From NCBI GenBank assembly GCA_946886865.1, contig CAMPJI010000034.1, positions 1-25,110 on the forward strand: a stretch of DNA of 25,110 nucleotides. Reading direction: 5' to 3'. A program made the translations under genes and the position numbers. Positions 15,518 through 23,873 of the stretch are shown here, one piece after another (position 1 is the stretch's first letter; each line of letters begins with the position of its first letter). This stretch comes from an uncultured Lysobacterales bacterium (lineage in GTDB: Bacteria > Pseudomonadota > Gammaproteobacteria > Xanthomonadales > Xanthomonadaceae). The notes beneath the pieces are model-generated. The model saw nothing but the letters and a program-made list of their open reading frames with translations, ran no database searches and was not told the origin of the DNA.

Positions 15518-16258
15518 ATGAGCGACGACGCCACCGACCACTCCAGCCCGGGCAAGGTGCCGCCCAAGCCGTTCACCGTCACCGAAGGCCACCGGCAGGT
15601 GCGCAGCTTCGTGTTGCGGCAGGGGCGGTTCACGCCCGCGCAGCAGCGCGCGTTGGACGAGCAGTGGCCCCGGTTCGGTCTCGACTACGCCGGCACGCCG
15701 CGTGACTTCGATGCCGCCTTCGGGCGCAGCGCGCCGCGCATCGTCGAGATCGGGTTCGGCAATGGCGAGGCGCTGCGGTATTCCGCTGCACGCGACGCCG
15801 CGCGCGACCATATCGGGATCGAAGTGCATGCACCCGGGGTCGGGCGGCTGCTCAATGCGCTGGCGGAGGACGACGCGCGCAACGTGCGGGTGTTCCACCA
15901 CGACGCCGTCGAAGTGGTGACGAACGAGGTCGCCGACGGCAGCCTCGACGAGATCCGCATCTACTTCCCCGACCCGTGGCACAAGAAGCGCCACCACAAG
16001 CGGCGGCTGGTGCAGCCCGGGTTCGCGGCGCTGCTGGTGCGCAAGCTGGCGCCGGGCGGGCGCTTGCACCTTGCGACCGATTGGCAGGAGTATGCCGGGC
16101 ACATGTGGGACGTCCTGGATGCCACGCCGGGCATCGCCAATCGCGCAGGGCCGCGCGGCGCGGTGCCCCGACCGGACTGGCGCCCGCAGACGCATTTCGA
16201 AACCCGCGGCCAGAAGCTCGGCCACGGCGTGTGGGACCTGCTGTACGACAGGGTCTAG
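15518..16258 (+). CDS. trmB: tRNA (guanine-N7-)-methyltransferase
   Basis: 246 residues. It methylates G46 in the variable loop of many tRNAs with [13 protein letters not shown] (about residues 78-87) is the SAM-binding motif [15 protein letters not shown] follows, and the family signature [20 protein letters not shown] (about 148-167) holds the residues that contact the tRNA. The end [12 protein letters not shown] is typical. The N-terminal 25 residues are polar and variable, as in gammaproteobacterial homologs. The ATG at 15518 is 16 bases after thiG, suggesting co-transcription, an arrangement I recognise from related bacteria. Confidence 0.96.
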   Translation: MSDDATDHSSPGKVPPKPFTVTEGHRQVRSFVLRQGRFTPAQQRALDEQWPRFGLDYAGTPRDFDAAFGRSAPRIVEIGFGNGEALRYSAARDAARDHIGIEVHAPGVGRLLNALAEDDARNVRVFHHDAVEVVTNEVADGSLDEIRIYFPDPWHKKRHHKRRLVQPGFAALLVRKLAPGGRLHLATDWQEYAGHMWDVLDATPGIANRAGPRGAVPRPDWRPQTHFETRGQKLGHGVWDLLYDRV

Positions 16259-16424
16259 GGACCGGGAGCCGGGAGCTGGTGAGGAGCAGGTACGCCGTTT
16301 CGATCCGCACGATGCCCGCGTCCGGCGTCCGCCCGTCGACCCCGTGCCATCCGACGCGTGCCGCTGACGTCGCTCCGCTTCCCGGCCCCGCCACCGCGCC
16401 GCACGCCCGGCCACCGGCGCACTG

Positions 16425-18275
16425 ATGGACACCGCGCTCGCACTCACCACCGACATGAAGCTGGTCCTCGGACTGGTCGGCTTCACGATGGTGATGTTCC
16501 TGTTCGAGCGCATCCGCGCCGACGTGGTCGCGCTGGTGGTGCTGGTGCTGCTGGGCCTGTCGGGCCTGGTCGCGCCGGAGGAAATCTTCAACGGCTTCTC
16601 GTCCAACGCGGTGATGAGCATCATCGCCACGATGATCCTGGGCGCGGGCCTGGACCGCACCGGCGCGCTCAACCGGCTGGCCGGCTGGCTGCTGCGGCGC
16701 GCGCACGGCATCGAGCAGCGGTTGATGCTGCTGACGGGCGCGGTCGCGGGCCTCAACTCCTCCTTCATGCAGAACCCGGCGGTCATGGCGCTGTACCTGC
16801 CGGTCGCCTCGCGGCTGTCCTCGCGCACGGGCCTGTCGCTGCCGCGGCTGCTGCTGCCCATCGCCGCCGCGATCGTCATGGGCGGCGGGCTGACGATGGT
16901 CGGCAACTCGCCGCTGATCCTGCTCAACGACCTGTTGCTGGCGGCCAACAGCAACCTGCCCTCGGGCGCGGCGACGCTGGAGCCGCTGGCGATGTTCGCG
17001 CCGCTGCCGATCGGCCTGGCGCTGCTGGGTGCGTCCTTGGCCTACTTCCACTTCTTCGGCAAGAAGCTCGAACGCGACGACGGCAAGGGCGCCACGCCCG
17101 CGCGCACCCAGAGCTACTTCGCCAACGCCTACGGCATCGAGGGCGATGTCTACGAGCTGACCGTCACCGCCGACAGCCCGCTGGTGGGCATGTCGCTGGG
17201 CGAGGCCGAGGCGCTGCATGGCGCGCCGCTGCTGCTGGCGCTCAAGAGCAACAACGAATCGCGCCTGGCACCGCCGGCCGATACGCGCATCTGGGTCGGC
17301 AGCGTGCTGGGCGTGATGGGCGGCAAGCAGCAGGTGGGCGACTTCGCGCAGAACCACTTCCTGCGCATGACCTCGCGGCTGCGCAACTTCGGCGACCTGT
17401 TCAATCCCAGCCGTGCCGGCATCTCCGAGGCGGTGATCCCGCCCACGTCCAATTTCATCGGCAAGACGGGGCGCGAGCTGGAGTTGCGCAAGCAGCTGGG
17501 CGTCAGCCTGCTGGCGATCAACCGCGACAAGTCGGTGATGCGCGAGAACGTGCGCGACGTGCCGCTGCGCTCGGGCGACATGCTGGTCCTGCACAGCATC
17601 TGGACCGATCTCGCGCGTGCCGCCGCGGGCAAGAACGTGGTCGTCGTCACCGACTACCCCAAGGGCGAGCAGCGCCCGCACAAGCTCAAGATCGCGCTGG
17701 GCATCTTCGCCGTGGCCATGCTGCTGGCGCTGTCATCCCGGCTGCCGGTCTCCATCGCCCTGATGACGGGCGTGGCCGGCATGCTGGTGGCCGGCGTGAT
17801 CCATATCGACGAGGCGTACTCGGCCATCAACTGGAAGACCATCTTCCTGATGGCCTGCCTGATCCCGCTGGGCTGGGCGATGGACTCCTCCGGCGCGGCC
17901 GCGTGGGTGGCCGGCCACAGCATCGAGCAACTGCCCGAGGGCACGCCGATCTGGCTGCTGGAGGTCGCGCTCGGCCTGCTGACGACGCTGTTCTCGCTGG
18001 TCATCAGCCACGTCGGCGCGACCATCGTGATGGTCCCGTTGGCCGTCAACCTGGCGCTGGCCGCCGGTGGCGACCCCACCGCGTTCGCACTGATCGTCGC
18101 GCTGTCGGCCTCCAACAACTTCATGACCGCCTCCAACCCGGTGATCTCGATGATCAGCGGACCCGCGGGCTACTCGGGCCGGGAGCTGTGGCGCATCGGC
18201 GGTCCGCTGTCATTGATCTACACGGTGGTCGCCGTGGGCATGGTCAACCTGATGTTCTGGGTCGACCTGTTCTGA
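16425..18275 (+). CDS. SLC13/DASS-family permease with two internal TrkA-C (RCK_C) domains
   Basis: 616 residues. Hydrophobic helices fill residues 10-215, a soluble part spans about 225-415, and a second helix bundle covers 420-616. The soluble part reads as two TrkA-C/RCK_C domains (roughly 232-305 with LTVTADSPLVGMSLGEAEAL; 335-410 with AVIPPTSNFIGKTGRELELRKQLGVSLLAINRD), the layout of the SLC13-TrkA-C permeases. SFMQNPAVMALYLP in the first half and SASNNFMTASNPV in the second match the paired SN/NP re-entrant motifs of the DASS superfamily. Substrates in the group include sulfate, dicarboxylates and other anions; the one used here cannot be told. No ribosome binding site is clear at the ATG at 16425. 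The 166 bases after trmB contain nothing I can name. Confidence 0.88.
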   Translation: MDTALALTTDMKLVLGLVGFTMVMFLFERIRADVVALVVLVLLGLSGLVAPEEIFNGFSSNAVMSIIATMILGAGLDRTGALNRLAGWLLRRAHGIEQRLMLLTGAVAGLNSSFMQNPAVMALYLPVASRLSSRTGLSLPRLLLPIAAAIVMGGGLTMVGNSPLILLNDLLLAANSNLPSGAATLEPLAMFAPLPIGLALLGASLAYFHFFGKKLERDDGKGATPARTQSYFANAYGIEGDVYELTVTADSPLVGMSLGEAEALHGAPLLLALKSNNESRLAPPADTRIWVGSVLGVMGGKQQVGDFAQNHFLRMTSRLRNFGDLFNPSRAGISEAVIPPTSNFIGKTGRELELRKQLGVSLLAINRDKSVMRENVRDVPLRSGDMLVLHSIWTDLARAAAGKNVVVVTDYPKGEQRPHKLKIALGIFAVAMLLALSSRLPVSIALMTGVAGMLVAGVIHIDEAYSAINWKTIFLMACLIPLGWAMDSSGAAAWVAGHSIEQLPEGTPIWLLEVALGLLTTLFSLVISHVGATIVMVPLAVNLALAAGGDPTAFALIVALSASNNFMTASNPVISMISGPAGYSGRELWRIGGPLSLIYTVVAVGMVNLMFWVDLF

Positions 18276-18313
18276 AACCCGGATTGCCCTTGGACCTGGA
18301 GTCCGCAGCCCCG

Positions 18314-18685
18314 CTACGTCGCGGCTGCCAGCCACACCGCGCCATCGCGCACGTTGACCGGCACCGGGCGCAACGCCTCTCCGCGGCACGGGCCGGCGAC
18401 ACAGACGCCATCGCCCAGCTGGAAACTCGCGCCGTGCGCGGCGCACACCAGCAGGCCCTCGCGGCTCTTGAGGAACTGGCCGGGGGCCCAGTCGAGCCGG
18501 CGACCGGCATGCGGACAGATGTTGAGCCACGCGCGCACGGCGTCACCGTCGCGGTACAGCACCAGCGACTCGGCATCGCCGTCGATCACCGCTTCGACTT
18601 CCGCGAAACCGCCATCGGGCAGCCGATCGAGCGTGACCAGGGCCGCGCGCGTCCCCGCGCCTTCACTTCGATTTAACGAATCCAT
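18314..18685 (-). CDS. Rieske [2Fe-2S] ferredoxin-like protein
   Basis: 123 residues from the ATG at 18683-18685, chosen because GAGG lies 7 bases before it. The cluster motifs CPHAGRRLD (about 56-64) and CAAHGASF (about 80-87) follow the C-x-H and C-x-x-H Rieske pattern; with no signal peptide or membrane helix it is cytoplasmic. Small proteins of this type act as electron carriers for oxygenases or have unknown partners. The gene is convergent with the DASS transporter (38-base gap) and divergent from the small membrane protein, so no oxygenase partner is adjacent. Confidence 0.88.
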   Translation of the reverse strand: MDSLNRSEGAGTRAALVTLDRLPDGGFAEVEAVIDGDAESLVLYRDGDAVRAWLNICPHAGRRLDWAPGQFLKSREGLLVCAAHGASFQLGDGVCVAGPCRGEALRPVPVNVRDGAVWLAAAT

Positions 18686-18750
18686 TACAACCTCGCTGGC
18701 CTGCATCGCGATACTCGGTGCCCCGCCGGATTGTAGACACGCCGCACGAC

Positions 18751-19062
18751 ATGTTCGCCCACGCCTTCCGCTTCGACCACGCCCAGTTCCAGTCGCGCGT
18801 CCGCCACGCCTTCGAGCCGCGCAAGCCGCGCCACCCGTTGGTGCGCATCGCGTTCGGCCTGGTGGGCCTGGCGCTGCTTGCGGTCATGGTGGTGTTCGGC
18901 GTCGTCGTCGGCGCGGCGATGATCGCCGCCGGCCTGCTCTACAGGCTGTGGCGCAGCCGCGCTACGCCGGTGGCGCGCGACGCCGGTCGCCAGGTCGTCG
19001 ATGGCGAGTACCGCGTGCTCGACCGTGCCGCGCTGGGCGATCGCCGCGCCTCGCGCGACTGA
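18751..19062 (+). CDS. Small membrane protein of unknown function
   Basis: 103 residues from the ATG at 18751; a GTG at 18718 would add 11 residues. A basic N-terminal part (FQSRVRHAFEPRKPRHPLVR) leads into one long or two short hydrophobic helices (about 31-64, LVGLALLAVMVVFGVVVGAA), then a basic, polar C-terminal part ending in DRRASRD. It is probably an inner-membrane protein with cytoplasmic ends. I do not recognise a family. The FAH-family gene begins 79 bases downstream and may be co-transcribed. Confidence 0.65.
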   Translation: MFAHAFRFDHAQFQSRVRHAFEPRKPRHPLVRIAFGLVGLALLAVMVVFGVVVGAAMIAAGLLYRLWRSRATPVARDAGRQVVDGEYRVLDRAALGDRRASRD

Positions 19063-19078
19063 CCGCTTTCATTGCATC

Positions 19079-19126
19079 GCCGGCCATGCCGGCGCACACC
19101 CCAACGCCGGCCACGCCGGCGCACCC
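19079..19126. repeat. Near-identical direct repeat of a GCCGGC palindrome
   Basis: CGCCGGCCATGCCGGCGCAC (19079-19098) and CGCCGGCCACGCCGGCGCAC (19105-19124) differ by one base and are 26 bases apart from start to start; each is itself an inverted repeat around a short centre. They sit directly upstream of the FAH-family gene's ribosome binding site. The role is unknown. Confidence 0.7.
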
Positions 19127-19141
19127 GTTCGAGGAGCTTTC

Positions 19142-19849
19142 ATGGCCGACGTCATCCCGGCGCCGATGCCCGTGCGCATTCCCGTGCGCGGCGGCGGACA
19201 TTTCCCGGTCCGGCGCGTGTACTGCGTGGGCCGCAACTTCGCCGACCACGCCCGCGAGATGGGCGCGACGGCGCCGGCCAGCAAGGCCGATCGCGGCCAG
19301 CCGGTGTTCTTCCTCAAGCCGGCCGACGCGGTGGTGACGGGGGGTGACGTGCCCTACCCCCCCGGCACGCAGGACCTGCACCACGAGGTCGAACTGGTCG
19401 TCGCGCTGGGGCAGGACGCACCGCCGGGCGTGCTCGATGCGAAGGTCGCCGCACCGCTCGTGTACGCCTATGGCATCGGCCTGGACCTCACCCGCCGTGA
19501 CCTGCAGGCCGCGGCCAAGGCCAAGGGCCTGCCGTGGGACACAGGGAAGGCCTTCGACAATGCGGCGCCGGTGAGCGAACTGGTCCCCGCGGCCGAGGTC
19601 GGCGACCTCGTCGCCCGCACGCTCACCCTCCACGTCAATGGCGAGCGCCGCCAGCACGGCGCGTTCGCCGACCTCATCTGGGACGTGCCCGAGATCCTGC
19701 ACGAGCTCTCGCGCCTCTACGCACTGCGCGCCGGCGACCTGGTGTTCATGGGCACGCCCGCCGGCGTGGGCCCGCTGCAACCGGGCGATGCATTCATCGC
19801 GTCGCTGGATGGCGTGGTGGAGTTGCGCGGGCAGATCACCGGCGGCTGA
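19142..19849 (+). CDS. Fumarylacetoacetate hydrolase-family protein (acylpyruvase/FAHD1-like)
   Basis: 235 residues with GAGGAG 6 bases before the ATG at 19142. The protein shows RRVYCVGRNFADHAREMG (24-41), FFLKPADAVV (56-65), and the metal-binding HHEVELVVALG with Glu82 and Glu84, plus Asp115 in YGIGLDLTRRDLQ. These match the small one-domain FAH family that includes FAHD1, YcgM and fumarylpyruvate hydrolases, which cleave or decarboxylate acylpyruvates or oxaloacetate using Mg2+. GDLVFMGTPAGVGPLQPGD near the C-terminus is also typical. The exact substrate cannot be assigned, and no aromatic degradation genes lie beside it. Confidence 0.92.
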   Translation: MADVIPAPMPVRIPVRGGGHFPVRRVYCVGRNFADHAREMGATAPASKADRGQPVFFLKPADAVVTGGDVPYPPGTQDLHHEVELVVALGQDAPPGVLDAKVAAPLVYAYGIGLDLTRRDLQAAAKAKGLPWDTGKAFDNAAPVSELVPAAEVGDLVARTLTLHVNGERRQHGAFADLIWDVPEILHELSRLYALRAGDLVFMGTPAGVGPLQPGDAFIASLDGVVELRGQITGG

Positions 19850-19929
19850 CACTGCGAGTGCGCGCGCCACCGCGTTGTCCTGGGCGCGGTTGCGGCCAGC
19901 ACGGGGACGTCGCCTCCACGACCCGGCGG

Positions 19930-19935
19930 TATAGT
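19930..19935 (+). promoter_or_regulatory. Probable -10 element of mscL
   Basis: TATAGT, 29 bases before the mscL ATG and inside a short palindrome (GGCGG-TATAGT-CCGCC), is a good -10. No convincing -35 is seen. GGAGG at 19952-19956 is the ribosome binding site. Confidence 0.5.
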
Positions 19936-19963
19936 CCGCCGCAGTCCACACCGGAGGCACACC

Positions 19964-20392
19964 ATGAGCATGGTCAGCGAGTTCAAGGCGTTCATCGCGC
20001 GCGGCAACGTGCTCGACCTGGCGGTCGCGGTCGTCATCGGCGCGGCGTTCGGCAAGATCGTCACCGCGCTGGTGGACGGCATCATCATGCCGCTGGTGGG
20101 CATGGCGATGGGCGGCGTGGACTTCTCGCAGCTGTTCGTGCCGCTGGATGGCAACGACTACGCCACGCTCGCCGCCGCGCAGGAGGCTGCCGCGCCGGTG
20201 ATCACGTACGGCGCGTTCCTGCAGACGGTCATCGACTTCCTGTTGATCGCCTTCGTGATCTTCCTGATCGTGCGCACCTACAACCGCGTGCGCACGCCCA
20301 AGGACGCCGCGCCGGCCGGCCCCAGCGAGGAGATCCTGCTGCTGCGCGAAATCCGCGACGCGCTCCGGCAGGACCCGCCGCGCACGCCGTGA
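19964..20392 (+). CDS. mscL: Large-conductance mechanosensitive channel
   Basis: 142 residues. This inner-membrane pentamer opens on membrane tension to release solutes during osmotic downshock. The amphipathic start [23 protein letters not shown], the pore-lining helix with [24 protein letters not shown], and the second helix ([24 protein letters not shown], about 86-109) are intact. The C-terminal part [14 protein letters not shown] forms the cytoplasmic helical bundle. A strong ribosome binding site (GGAGG) sits 7 bases before the ATG. Confidence 0.97.
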   Translation: MSMVSEFKAFIARGNVLDLAVAVVIGAAFGKIVTALVDGIIMPLVGMAMGGVDFSQLFVPLDGNDYATLAAAQEAAAPVITYGAFLQTVIDFLLIAFVIFLIVRTYNRVRTPKDAAPAGPSEEILLLREIRDALRQDPPRTP

Positions 20393-20495
20393 CGCGCCCG
20401 CGTCGCAGGCCGCGCCGCGTGACTTGAGGCACGCCATGACCCAGCCGCGAGTTGCTACCCTCGCGGCTTCGTCTTTTCCAGCCGTGGAGTCACGC

Positions 20496-21911
20496 ATGCG
20501 TGCACCGTTGTGGGCAACCGCCGCCACCCTGTTGATCGCCCTGCAGCCGGCCCGCGTGGCCGCGCAGGACACGTCCGTGACGCGGATCCCCGACGAGGCG
20601 CTCGCCGTGGCGCCGCAATTGCGGGAGGCCGCGCTGGCCAGCCGCCTGGGTTACGAGGTCACCGAATCGCTCACCACCGAGGTCGGCCCGCGCATGGCCG
20701 GCAGCGAGGCCGACGCCCGCGCGGTGAAGTGGGCCGAGGCCAAGTTCCGCGAACTGGGCTTCGACAAGGTCTGGCTGGAGCCGGTGACCTTCCCGAAGTG
20801 GATCCGCCGCGGCGAGTCCGCGCAGGTGCTGGGCGACAACGCGCAACCGCTGACCCTCACCGCGCTGGGCGGCAGCCCGGGCGGCACGGTCGAGGGCGAG
20901 GTGGTGCGCTTTGCCGACCTGGCGGCGCTGGAGGCCGCGCCCGCCGGCTCGCTGGCCGGCAAGATCGCGTTCGTCGATTACGAGATGAAGCGCGCCCGCG
21001 ACGGCAGCGGCTACGGCCCGGGTTCGCGCGTGCGCAGCGCGGGGCCGTCGGCGGCGATCCGTGCCGGCGCGGCCGGCTTCCTGATGCGTTCGGCCGGCAC
21101 CGACTCGCACCGCCAGCCGCATACCGGCATCACGCGGTTCGATGAAGGCCTGACCCCGATCCCGTCGGCCGCGCTGTCGGTCCCGGATGCGCAACAATTG
21201 AGCCGCCTGCTGGCGCTTGGCCCGCAGCGCGTGCGTGTCGCGCTTGATTGCGGCTGGGACGGCGAAGCCACTTCCCACAACGTGATCGGCGAGATCACCG
21301 GCTCGGAAACACCCGAGGAGGTCGTGCTGATCGGCGCGCATCTGGATTCGTGGGATCTGGGCACGGGCGCGGTGGATGACGCCGCCGGCGTCGGCATCAC
21401 GATGGCCGCGGCCAAGCTGATCGGCGACCTGCCCCGCCACCCGGCGCGCAGCATCCGCGTGGTCGCCTTCGCCAACGAAGAGCAGGGCCTGCTGGGCGGT
21501 CGCGCCTATGCCGAGAAGCACGCGGCCGACCTCACCCGGCACGTCATCGCCGCCGAGAGCGACTTTGGCGCCGGCCGCATCTATGCCTTCGCCACCGGTG
21601 CGCCGGAGTCCGCGCGCGCCGCCGAGGTGCAGATCGCCGCCGCACTGGCACCGCTGGGTATCGAACACGCGCCCGGCAAGGGCGGCCCGGGGCCGGACCT
21701 GATCCCGTTCGCCGGGCGCGGCATGGCGTGGGCGTGGCTGGCGCAGGACGGCACCGACTATTTCGACCTGCACCACACCCCCGACGACACCTTCGACAAG
21801 ATCGACCCGGAGGCGCTGGCCCAGAACGTCGCGGCCTACGCCGTGTTCGCCTACCTGGCCGCATCGGCCGAGGGCGGGTTCGGCAGCGCCCCCAAGCCGG
21901 CCGGGGAGTAA
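20496..21911 (+). CDS. Secreted M28-family zinc metallopeptidase with PA domain
   Basis: 471 residues from the ATG at 20496, with GGAG 6 bases upstream of it. A signal peptide (residues 1-23, ending RVAAQ) sends it to the periplasm or outside. Residues 130-250 form a protease-associated (PA) type insert, and the peptidase domain follows: GAHLDSWD (280-287) with His282 and Asp284, GAVDDAAGVG with Asp294/295, AFANEEQGLLG with Glu328/329, ESDFG near 354, and DLHHTPDDTFDKID with His427. The two-zinc ligand set of M28 aminopeptidases and carboxypeptidases is therefore present. It probably trims peptides to release amino acids for uptake. An upstream in-frame ATG at 20424 is unlikely because it would bury the signal peptide. 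Confidence 0.93.
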   Translation: MRAPLWATAATLLIALQPARVAAQDTSVTRIPDEALAVAPQLREAALASRLGYEVTESLTTEVGPRMAGSEADARAVKWAEAKFRELGFDKVWLEPVTFPKWIRRGESAQVLGDNAQPLTLTALGGSPGGTVEGEVVRFADLAALEAAPAGSLAGKIAFVDYEMKRARDGSGYGPGSRVRSAGPSAAIRAGAAGFLMRSAGTDSHRQPHTGITRFDEGLTPIPSAALSVPDAQQLSRLLALGPQRVRVALDCGWDGEATSHNVIGEITGSETPEEVVLIGAHLDSWDLGTGAVDDAAGVGITMAAAKLIGDLPRHPARSIRVVAFANEEQGLLGGRAYAEKHAADLTRHVIAAESDFGAGRIYAFATGAPESARAAEVQIAAALAPLGIEHAPGKGGPGPDLIPFAGRGMAWAWLAQDGTDYFDLHHTPDDTFDKIDPEALAQNVAAYAVFAYLAASAEGGFGSAPKPAGE

Positions 21912-21969
21912 CGGCGCACCGCGCGGCGCGCCGGCCTCCACCGGACGCGCCCGCGGGTAAGCTGACCCC

Positions 21970-23706
21970 ATGGTCCAGCGTTACGACGATTACGGCGACA
22001 TCGCGGTCGACCCGGTCACCGGGCTCTACCGCCTGGGCGCCAACGGCCCGAACCTCTCCACGGCCATTGCCGCCGCCGGCGCGACCAAGCGCCGCATCGC
22101 GCTGCTGCACATCGACGTGGACATGTTCCGGTCGATCAACACCAACATGGGCGAGGAGATCGGCGACCAGGCGTTGGCCGCGATCGCCCAGCGCCTGCGC
22201 AAGGCGATGCCGCGCGACGGCTGGCTGTGGCGGCTGGGCAGCGACGAGTTCGTCATGGGCATCGGCTACCGCCCCGGAGAGCTCGACGGCGCGGCGCTGG
22301 CCGAACTGCTGCGCGACGCGTTCGAGACTCCGCTGTCGATCCCGCCCTATACGCTGCCGATGACGCTTTCCATCGGCATCGCGATTTTCCCCGACCACGC
22401 GCAGAACGCCGCCGCGCTGCTGGCCAAGGCCGAAGAGGCATTGCGCCAGGTCAAGGAGGAAGGCCTCAACAGCATCGGCCTGTACACGGCCATGCCCGAA
22501 CGCCCGGCCGGCAACGAGGGCTTCGCCGAGCGCTTCGTCGAGGCGCTGGACAACAGCGAACTCAAGCTGTTCTACCAGCCGCTGATCAACGCCCACGACG
22601 GCGGCCTGTGCGGCTTCGGTGCGCTGCTTCGCTGGGACGCGTCCGGGCACGGCCTGCTACGGCCGAGCCGGTTCCTGGAGGAGGTCGAGCGCGTCGGCCT
22701 GTCGGCGCGCCTGGGCATCTGGGTCGCCGAGTCGGCGGTTTCGCAGGTCGCGCGCTGGCGTGCCCAGGGCCTGGACTACCTGTCCATTTCCGTGCACCTC
22801 TCGGGCGCTCTGCTGGCGCAGCCCGACTGCGTGGACCGCATCGGAGAGCTGCTGCACGGCTTCGACCTGCCGGGCGATGCGCTGGAGTTCGAGGTGTCCG
22901 AAAGCGTGCTGGCGATGGACGCCCACCAGGTCTACGACACGCTGGTGGGCCTGCGCGGGCTGGGCGCGACGCTGACGGTGCAGGACTTCGGCCTGGGCGG
23001 ACTGAGCTTCGCCGCGCTGGCGCAGTACCCGCTGGACCGGCTGAAGATCGACCGCAGCTTCATCCGCAACGTCGCCAGCGACCCGCGCAGCGCCGCCATC
23101 GTGCGCGGCATCATCGCGATGGGCCACCAGCTGGGCATGAAGGTCACCGCCAAGGGCGTGGAGAGCGAAGCCGAACTGGGCTTCCTGCGCCGCAGCCATT
23201 GCGACTTCTTCCAGGGGTATCTCTTCAGCCAGCCGCTGCCGGCCGAGGACATGGGCGAACTGGTGCGCAAGCGTTTCCTGCTGCCCGGTGCGTTCGCCGC
23301 CACCCGCCCGGAACGCACGCTCCTGCTGCTGGACGACGAGGAGAACGTGCTGCGCTCGCTGGTGCGCCTGTTCCGCCGCGACGGCTACAACATCCTCACC
23401 GCCAACAGCGTCAGCGAAGCGTTCGACCTGCTGGCCAGCAACAGCGCGCAGGTCATCGTGTCCGACCAGCGCATGGCCGACATGAGCGGCACCGAGTTCC
23501 TCGCCCGCGTGCGCGACCTGTACCCCGACACGATCCGCATGGTGCTGTCGGGCTACACCGACCTGGCCACCATCACCGAGGCCATCAACCACGGCGCGAT
23601 CTACCGCTTCCTCACCAAGCCGTGGAATGACGACGAACTGCGCGAGCACATCCAGACCGCCTTCCGCACGTGGGAGCGTCGCGCCGCGGGTGAAGCGGTG
23701 TACTGA
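21970..23706 (+). CDS. GGDEF-EAL-REC protein with degenerate catalytic motifs
   Basis: 578 residues, cytoplasmic. Residues 12-175 form a GGDEF domain with LHIDVDMFRSIN and a changed active site (GSDEF, 90-94). Residues 185-430 form an EAL domain in which key metal ligands are lost: EAL is GAL (Gly217), the usual Asn is His276, the DDFG motif is QDFG (Gln338), and EGVE is KGVE (Lys395). Lys359, Glu308, Glu398 and the fold-typical FYQP, LKIDRSFI and QGYLFSQPLP remain. Residues 449-565 are a receiver with Asp455/456, phospho-accepting Asp499 (VSDQRM) and Lys550 (TKPW). It is therefore unlikely to break down c-di-GMP and may bind it or a protein partner instead, as FimX does. A receiver at the C-terminus is unusual. 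A histidine kinase is encoded convergently next door. Confidence 0.93.
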   Translation: MVQRYDDYGDIAVDPVTGLYRLGANGPNLSTAIAAAGATKRRIALLHIDVDMFRSINTNMGEEIGDQALAAIAQRLRKAMPRDGWLWRLGSDEFVMGIGYRPGELDGAALAELLRDAFETPLSIPPYTLPMTLSIGIAIFPDHAQNAAALLAKAEEALRQVKEEGLNSIGLYTAMPERPAGNEGFAERFVEALDNSELKLFYQPLINAHDGGLCGFGALLRWDASGHGLLRPSRFLEEVERVGLSARLGIWVAESAVSQVARWRAQGLDYLSISVHLSGALLAQPDCVDRIGELLHGFDLPGDALEFEVSESVLAMDAHQVYDTLVGLRGLGATLTVQDFGLGGLSFAALAQYPLDRLKIDRSFIRNVASDPRSAAIVRGIIAMGHQLGMKVTAKGVESEAELGFLRRSHCDFFQGYLFSQPLPAEDMGELVRKRFLLPGAFAATRPERTLLLLDDEENVLRSLVRLFRRDGYNILTANSVSEAFDLLASNSAQVIVSDQRMADMSGTEFLARVRDLYPDTIRMVLSGYTDLATITEAINHGAIYRFLTKPWNDDELREHIQTAFRTWERRAAGEAVY

Positions 23707-23722
23707 CCGACGCCGTGCCGTC

Positions 23723-23873
23723 GTAGGCGCGGCTTCAGTCGCGATGGGTTCTCCAACACGTGTAGGAGCGACGTAAGTCGCGACCCGCGCAGGTATTCGG
23801 AGTTGCGCGGTCGCGACTTACGTCGCTCCTACAAGAACCGAACGCCACCGGTCGCGGCTGAGGCCGCGCCTAC
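23723..23873. repeat. Nested cluster of four REP-like palindromic units
   Basis: Units 1 (23723-23751) and 2 (23762-23790) point one way; units 3 (23805-23832) and 4 (23845-23873) point the other. The inner pair is a perfect 23-bp inverted repeat (23762-23784 with 23810-23832; core GTAGGAGCGACGTAAGTCGC); the outer pair is a looser GGCGCGGCTTCAG-type inverted repeat. Each unit also has its own hairpin (for example GCGAC-GTAA-GTCGC). The cluster fills the gap between two convergent genes and could act as a two-way terminator. The kinase stop codon (TAG, 23870-23872) is made by the first bases of unit 4. Confidence 0.9.

Noticed and set aside
23723..23873. CRISPR array
   Set aside because: The units are in alternating inverse orientation with uneven spacers of 10-14 bases; this is REP-type, not CRISPR.
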